DNA from: Tuctoria greenei
Taxonomy: Eukaryota; Streptophyta; Magnoliopsida; Poales; Poaceae
Direction of reading: 5' to 3'
DNA: 64,000 nucleotides
Assembly (NCBI GenBank): GCA_036927565.1
Contig: JAYESD010000001.1
Location: forward strand, 140,047,415-140,111,414
The notes under the pieces were generated by a model. It did no database searches and was not told the DNA's origin. It saw nothing but the letters and a program-made list of their open reading frames with translations. Within the stretch, counting starts at the first letter, position 1. Each line of letters starts with the position of its first letter. Of the stretch, positions 57,932 through 64,000 are shown in pieces. The position numbers and the translations under genes were made by a program.

Positions 57932-58060
57932 TGTAACACCCTCATTTTCATGCATAATGCATTGCATGCATCCTCATACACGTTTAACATTAAGCAACCT
58001 TAAAAGGAACTTGATTAAAATGAATTTAGGGCTAAACAACAACTTAATCATGTCATGGAG

Positions 58061-58348
58061 CGGACTTGTCCGACCTTCAACCTAGACTAGTCCGGTGTCC
58101 CTTTGCTGTTTCAGAAAATTCAGTCTTCAGAACTCCGGACTTGTTTGGCACATCGCACGAACTAGTCCAATGTAGTTTCTGATGTGGTCCAGACTTGTTC
58201 GACTTTGAGCGGACTAGTCTGACGTTGTTTCAGCCCTGACCAAATTTCTTGCTAGACCGAACTTGTCTGACCTCCAACACAGGACTTGCCCGAAATCGGT
58301 TTTGTTCCAAAATGGACTTGTCTGGTTGCCTTGCGGACTAGTTCGACC
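58061..58348. repeat. U3 palindrome array, solo LTR 3
   Basis: About eleven words (CGGACTTGTCCG, AGACTAGTCCGG, CGGACTAGTCTG and variants), ending about 180 bp upstream of the TATA box. Confidence 0.8.
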
Positions 58349-58528
58349 TTCAGAATCCAACTCGGATTCTATTGTTCTTCCACGTCAAGTTATTGGGTAA
58401 TTGCCTTAATTGGGACCAAGGACTTCGTGCCCAACACCAGAGGAGCCCAAGTGGACCCCACCATGGACCCTATTCGTTCTCCACCGATTTCTACTCCAAA
58501 TCCACCCCAAAACCCTACCACACCACCC

Positions 58529-58536
58529 TATATAAG
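58529..58536 (+). promoter_or_regulatory. Solo LTR 3 TATA box
   Basis: CTATATAAG in a C-rich context, matching 1551-1558 and 54220-54227. Confidence 0.65.
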
Positions 58537-58878
58537 AAACCCAATACCCTCACCTCTCCAACCCTTTGAGAAAAACCCTTGCCACCGTCCTTGGTCATGT
58601 GCCCCATCAAGAGGAGATCCAGCAGCGATAAGGAGGAGAAGAAGGAGAAGGATCAAGCAAGTGCGATCTTCATCAACTTTTCGACGTCGACGTTCTTCAT
58701 CATCGAATCATACTCAACACCTCATTGTCAAACCTTAGCGTGAAGATTCAAGTGGTGTACTTAATTCTTGATTCTTGGATCTCTAAACTGACGGTATGCC
58801 CTCTACATCCAAATTTCCACGTGATAACCCCAATTCCTGTCGTCTAGAAAACACTAACTCAAAAGTTCTGGACAGGGT

Positions 58879-58912
58879 GGACTAGTCCAGCCCTGGAAGC
58901 GGACTTGTCCGG
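58879..58912. repeat. Palindrome pair in the transcribed part of solo LTR 3
   Basis: TGGACTAGTCCAG and CGGACTTGTCCGG, 350 bp downstream of the TATA box. Confidence 0.7.
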
Positions 58913-60684
58913 TCTCTGAATCTGTTTTGGCTGAATTAATTCCAAATTGATCTAAAATGATTCAACTCCTGTTCAAATGTGTTAAAATCCATTAGAACTA
59001 GTTAGTAAACATTAATAGTAACTTATTAACATGTTTACCTCACAATTGCATCGATCATGCATCTCATGGCATATTAAGTAATATTTGACCAATATTTGAT
59101 TGCAATGTTTGTTTTGCATGTTGTCGCGCGAGATAGAAGGTATCGCTGTAGAGAGTGCTTTTGAGGACCTACAAATTAGAACTTTGAAGCTTTCGATCCA
59201 AACCAAGCTCAAAAGAAAGGCAAGTGTCCTTGATCATTCTGATCCAGGTTTTAAATTTTTTGTTTAAAAATTTCATGCTTGTGTAAAATTGATGGGAAAA
59301 CCCAATTATAATAGTTTACTAGTTTTGTATGACCACCCTTGTTGCTTGAAACAATGTAGAGCCCCGGGAAGGGTCTTTTACACTTTTGCTTCACATTACT
59401 CAATTGGGTTTGGAAATAATCATATTGCTTAATCATGAACTATTGAACACCTGAATGATGAGAATTGATAACAATGACCCTTTAGCAACATGGTACCTAG
59501 GGATCTAAGAAAGTAGGTTATGTGGAACGGGTTGGACTGTTTTAGTGGTTTTGCTTACTTTAGATCTAAAGACCGGTTCGTGGAGTGACAACCCAAGTTT
59601 TAAAGTGCCACTACAGGGCCAAGTACGGGTGCGGCTTAGCTGACAAATTAGTGTGTTGCCACTACTGTTCAGACCATTTGGAATGCTCGGGGAAGCGGTA
59701 GTTGGATGGGTTTATAGTGATGGTGGGACTACCCTGGGATCCGAATGGCGCAAGAGGGGGTCCTTGGATGGATGAGCTCAGTTGGAGACATCACCACCGG
59801 TGAAACCTCGGTGGGGTTTGAATAGGCTATTTTGTGATCTCTTGGCTACACACCAAAGGAAGTGTGAGACGACATAATTGAGATTCCATAGTCATTGAAA
59901 GGTGATGAAATCACGAACTTGTGTCTAAAGTGGTACAACGTCTGCAGAGAGTGTTAAAAACTATCATGATATCCGTGCTACCGGTTATGAGCAACCTGGA
60001 CCCTCACATGATTAGAGTTATGGACCTTGAATTGATTTAATGGCTAGAATTGAATTGGGAATCAGTGTTGTTACAGTAATTGGGTTTGAAATATGAATAT
60101 GGAAATATTGAGTCGAATGGACAGTTATGAGTTGAATATGGCATATTATTGATGGTTTTGGTTATTTATTTTGGAACTATTTTATTGGATATGAAATTAA
60201 TTGTTTATGGGTTGTTAAGGGATGGACCTCACTTAATGATCATGTTATTGCATTTTCAACTGTTTTGAAAGTAGTTTTATGCAAATAGCCATTATTTATT
60301 GTAATTCCTTGTTTAATTTACATGTCATACTTTCCCACACTTGCTGAGTGCGACATGTGCTCACCCTTGCTATCCCTGAAACAAATTTAGTCACAGGCGA
60401 CAATGAGGAGTACCCGTAGGTCTTTGAGGAGTTCTAGGCATTCGTGTTACTGTCAAGCTTGCCTGTGGAGTTGGTGTCATTAGTGTTTAGAGTTTTCTGC
60501 TGCACTCTTTTAGAGCTTGTATTCAAGACTATTTGGGTTTATAATAAGGTACTATTATTGATGTTATTATTCGAGATATGGTTATAATCTTGCTATCATT
60601 TGTGAATCACTTGTGTATGTGTGATGAACATCCTGGGCACACATATGCATTACACTTGGTTCATTTTCGGAACCGGGTGTCACA

Positions 60685-61410
60685 AGGAGTCTGCAGTCAA
60701 ATTCATAAAGTTGGTCGTCTACAGGTTCGAGGTCCAGAATAGAATCATCACCGATAATGAGACCTAATTCACCATTGCAGCGTTCCAAGAGTACTACAAA
60801 GACGTTGGCGTCAAAGTGTTCTATGCATCCGTCGCTCATCCTAAGAGCAATGGACAAGTCGAGAGGGCCAACACTGAGATTCTCAAGGGACTCAAGACGC
60901 GCACTTATGCAAGCTTGGAGAAGCATGGTGCCAAGTGGTTGACGAGCTTCTGTGCGCACTATGGGCTAGACGGACATCACCCAACCGGGCTACGGGGGAA
61001 ACACCCTTCCTCCTCATGTACGGGGCCGAGGCTGTCCTCCCTCGAGAGATCACTATGGGCTCTCCCCGTGTCTGGGCATTAACGATGCCACATAGGACCA
61101 GCTCTAGCGCGAAGATATCGACCTTATCGACAAGGGAAGATGGCATGCAGCTCTTCAGAATGCACGATATCGCCATGTGCTCTGGTGCTACCAGGAATGG
61201 TTCGTGTGTGGCAGAGAGCTGAAGGTGGGTGAGCTGGTGCTGCAGTGCATACTTTCTCGCGAAGGGGCAAACAAACTCTCCCGAAACTAAGAGGATCCCT
61301 TCCGAGTGACACAAGTATGCCATCTCGGGTGTGTCCACCTAGCTATAGAGGACGGGGACCCACTCCCCAATCCTTAAAACATAGAGCACCTCCATTAGTT
61401 CTACCCTTAG
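60685..61410 (+). pseudogene. pol: TAT integrase, C-terminal part
   Basis: Resumes at SAVKFIKLVVYRFEVQNRIITDNET (second Asp), then ASVAHPKSNGQVERANTEILKGL (Glu), so the DDE positions are present across the insertion. It goes on through RTSPNRATGETPFLLMYGAEAVLP to an ending like NPWNIEHLRRFYP with stops, terminating at TAG 61408-61410. Frameshifts near 60950 and 61090. Confidence 0.82.
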
Positions 61411-61742
61411 CACAGTGGTAGGATAATTTTTCTTTTTAATGTCACTAGTGCCATAGCATCTACGAGTAGCGCATGAAACAACCAAGCTCCAGGGGGGGGG
61501 GGTCCAGAAGGTACATCTTGCTTAGCCTGGTCCTGTACACTAAGCATGTACACTCTGCTTCCCTTGTCATTCGGAATGGGTCGTTGCCTTCTTGTAAAGC
61601 TTGCCTCCTCCTATGAAATGCCATGATTGGAAAAGATTTCTGTCTTACCCTGTGCATGTTCATGTTCATTTAATTACGCATTAATTTTATGATCATCAAA
61701 TCATGCTCGTTCTTGCACGTTGCCTGCCATATGCTCGGTCAT

Positions 61743-61783
<41 letters not shown>

Positions 61784-62566
61784 CACCTAGTAGAGTTATG
61801 CAATCCTGCTGCAGGCGGGCCCGCTTGAGGTATCTGCAACATATTTGGGGTCCCTCGACCGCTCCCTTGCTTGGGGTCCTGTGGCGGAAGACGATCTCCC
61901 CCATGAAAGGCTTATGTCGACCCGGAGGTCCAAGGTGGGTAGCGTGCTTAGCCTGGTTCTGTACCATAAGCGTGCGCACCCTGCCTCCCAACACTACGGC
62001 TAATTACTGTAGGCCAGACGGCTCACACCCCGGGTAAGGCGAGAACGGGGCCCTGGATACTAACACACCGAATTACCTAAGCCCTGCACACCAACTCAGG
62101 ATCATAAGGCGTAAAAAACTAAAGAGCAGGGAGAGATGAACAGTCATGTGTGCAGACCATACATGGGAGTTTGGTTCAAGAGCCATCATGTTGTAGTCCA
62201 GCAGCTCTTGTGCCTCCCAGGGGGCCTATCGTCAATGTTCTGCGTGTTGATGGTGGGCGTTGCCAGACCTCCATCTCCGGCACCCCCAAGGGCCTGCCGC
62301 CAAAGTTCTATGTGATGATAATGAGCGTCGAGTGAGTATGCTCTCTCATTGGGTTCTTGTTATTAATAAGCTTTCTATGGCCTCCAGTTACCTAGGGAGC
62401 CCGCCATCGATAGTGGGTGCTGCCGGGCCTCCAACTTTGGCATCCCCAAGGGGCCCTGCCATTGACGACTCTACATTGAAGAAAGGCACCCATGGAGTCC
62501 AAGACCAGCTCGGTGCCCCCAGGGGGCCCGCTGGCATCATCTCTCAAGCTCAGCGCTACCCAGGGG
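61411..62566 (+). other. TAT 3' noncoding region
   Basis: No domain seen. Two diverged copies of a GCTTAGCCTGGTCCTGTAC-containing stretch (61521-61567 and 61948-61992) and two or three GC-rich copies around 62212-62300, 62381-62465 and 62510 (CCAGGGGGCCC...GCCGGGCCTCCA-like) suggest the long repetitive 3' tail typical of TAT elements. The 3' LTR is not recognised. Confidence 0.5.
61744..61782. repeat. (TC)n microsatellite
   Basis: About 18 TC dinucleotides in the TAT 3' region. Confidence 0.92.
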
Positions 62567-64000
62567 TGAATGTGGCCCAGAGGGGGGGGGGGTGAATAGG
62601 CCTTTCTGAAATTTGTCAGAACCTGCAACACTTAATCACCAGATCAAAACTTGAGATATCGGACTAGTCTGATAAAGTGCGGACTAGTCCGGTGTGTACG
62701 GACTAGGTTGATCAAGTTTGATTTATTAAATTTGATTCTAGGGTGTAGCAGCGAAAATATACATGTAATTTATGTGTTGCAAGATTATGTACTAGGTTAT
62801 ATCACGAGTCAATCTTAAATTTGATATTTCAACGTAAAGTGAGCAAGATTAATTTAAACCATAGATTGATATGTTGTAAAGAACGATGAACACAAAGCAA
62901 AAACACAAGAGATTTATCCCGTGGTTCGGTTCCCACAGAGGCAACCTACATCCACGTTGAGGAGTCCACAAAAGGACCAGGTCTTCTCCAACCCTACCCT
63001 CGTCGGATCGCCACCAAGGCCAATCCTCTTCCACTTATCACAAAGGGGTGAATAACCGAATTCAAAGGGGCCTTCTCACACGTTGAGGGCTCCCCTAGAT
63101 TACAACACAAAATACCACCAAGAACACACTCAAAAGATTACAATGAAATCACAGGAGTGTGTTAGAGAATCAAACCAAGAGCTCAATGAGTGTTGAACGT
63201 GTCTCTCCAATGATCTAGAGTGTATCCTCAAAGTATTGATCTTTGTTGCGCTTAATTTTGTGGAGAGATGTGTTTTTGAGGCTCTTGGGAGGTGTGACGG
63301 CGCTAGGGTTTGAGAGAGTTTAAAGTTGGGCTGTGCACCTCTATTTATATGGGGTTTCTAAAAGTGACCATTAGGGTTTAGAAAGATCCGACTAGTTCGT
63401 GGTGGACACCGGACTAGTTTGGTGTGCTGTGTGTAGCAAACCTTAAGTGTCCCGAAAGGTCAGACTAGTCCGGCTAGGAGCGGACTTGTCCGATTTCGCT
63501 TCTGGAAATCTTTGGACTAGTCCGATGGACATCGGACTTGTCTACACAGTGAAACGCTAAGTGGTTATGAGGACAAGTACGCACTTGGAGGACTTGTCCG
63601 ATTTAGGTCAGAGAGTTTTCCGGACTAGTCCGTGCTAATATCGGACTTGTCCGATTTAGATCAGAATGAATATCAGACTAGTCCGGTGGTGATCGGACTT
63701 GTCCGATTTTGTGTGACTTGTGAAGTGTTTTGAGGACTAGTCCGCACTGGGGAGGACTAGTCCGATTCTAGTTAGAGAGATATCAGACTAGTTTGATGGA
63801 TATCGGACTTGTCTGATCTTGTGCAGAGGGGATATCGGACTAGTCCAGTGACATTCGGACTAGTCTGATCCTGTATAAATTTGTGCAATGTGTGTGTTTA
63901 ATTGTGATTGAGCTCTTGGGGTGTGTTTCCTTAACACACTCCATACACAATGATCTACTATTCTTCTTCCTTGAGCTTATTTCCACTTTGCTCCTCATTC
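62567..64000 (-). mobile_element. Copia Maximus/SIRE LTR 3, cut by window edge
   Basis: Starts TGAATGTGGCCCAGAGG with a G run, as the other four LTRs do at their low-coordinate end. TATA box at 63342-63350 (minus TATAAATA-like) and palindrome array at 63387-63870. More diverged from the other four than they are from each other. The rest lies beyond the window, so solo LTR or 3' LTR of a full element is undecided. Confidence 0.9.
63387..63870. repeat. U3 palindrome array, Copia LTR 3
   Basis: About 18 GGAC(T/A)(A/T)GTCC words with the same module order as the other Copia LTRs. Confidence 0.88.

Larger units (their letters stand above)
57932..60684 (+). mobile_element. Tekay-like solo LTR 3
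   Basis: 2753 bp, TGTAACACCC...GGGTGTCACA, with a perfect TSD AGGAG (57927-57931 and 60685-60689). It splits the TAT integrase core. It is the reverse complement of the family at 52072-54830 and 1-2169. TATA box at 58529-58536; palindrome arrays at 58061-58348 and 58879-58912. Its R/U5 resembles the Tekay LTRs at 40949 and 47910. Confidence 0.93.
2170..62566 (+). mobile_element. TAT-type Ty3/gypsy element (outermost, heavily interrupted)
   Basis: Collinear gag, protease, RT, RNase H, second RNase-H-like domain and integrase fragments occur in one orientation at 2170-3359, 54960-57931 and 60685-61410. They are split by the 51.6-kb nest at 3360-54959 and by the solo LTR at 57932-60684. The wording of the fragments (CPKDSFPLPRIDQIVDST, SQALADF.AEWT, GQVERANTEIL) and the extra RNase-H-like domain fit the TAT (Retand/RIRE2-like) clade of grasses. 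Neither LTR is identified in the window. Numerous stops and frameshifts make it a dead, old copy and the substrate for all later insertions. Confidence 0.8.

Noticed and set aside
61746..61994. Minus-strand frame with an Arg-Glu repeat
   Set aside because: Product of the (TC)n microsatellite.

Overview
The window is plant nuclear DNA, most likely from a grass, and it is made almost entirely of transposable elements nested inside one another. The evidence is Maximus/SIRE-type Copia elements, TAT and Tekay Ty3/gypsy elements, a CACTA element with TNP2-like and TNPA-like genes, a Tourist-like MITE and LTRs of 1.5-2.8 kb. I see no convincing host gene, tRNA, rRNA or CRISPR. Nearly all element genes carry stops, frameshifts or deletions, so this is old heterochromatin-like DNA.

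Layout, from outermost (oldest) to innermost (youngest). (1) A decayed TAT-type Ty3/gypsy element on the + strand supplies gag/protease at 2170-3359, RT/RNase H/integrase start at 54960-57931, the integrase end at 60685-61410 and a 3' noncoding tail to 62566. (2) A non-autonomous LTR element on the - strand is inserted in it (3360-54959; LTRs at 3360-4939 and 50652-54959, tRNA-Asp-type PBS, PPT, no pol). (3) Inside that sit a CACTA transposon (5161-36386, TSD AAT), a Tekay chromovirus (40949-50517, TSD CCCGT) and a solo LTR (52072-54830). (4) Inside the CACTA sit two Copia Maximus/SIRE elements (6243-17790, TSD ATTGT; 24314-35900, no TSD). Inside the Tekay 5' LTR sits a 202-bp MITE. Further related LTRs hit the TAT element at 1-2169 and 57932-60684 (TSD AGGAG). 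Another Copia LTR starts at 62567 and runs off the window.

The element genes read as follows. Both Copia elements read right to left: gag, protease, integrase, RT, RNase H, then an extra ORF after pol. The CACTA also reads right to left: a TNP2-like transposase (about 22992-19678), then a multi-exon TNPA-like gene (19420-17817) whose last exon lies 12 kb away at 5838-5725, because the first Copia element landed in its last intron. The Tekay element reads left to right and has lost its integrase core.

The most unusual signal is regulatory. A short palindrome, GGACTAGTCC, and its near-variants GGACTTGTCC/GGACAAGTCC form dense arrays just upstream of the TATA box in the LTRs of two unrelated superfamilies (Copia Maximus/SIRE and Tekay-like gypsy solo LTRs). 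The same words recur inside the Copia gag gene and around the extra ORF. A related Tekay element has a different U3 in that position, holding a run of perfect heat-shock-element units. All boundaries were read by eye from repeats and target-site duplications; identities are estimates.
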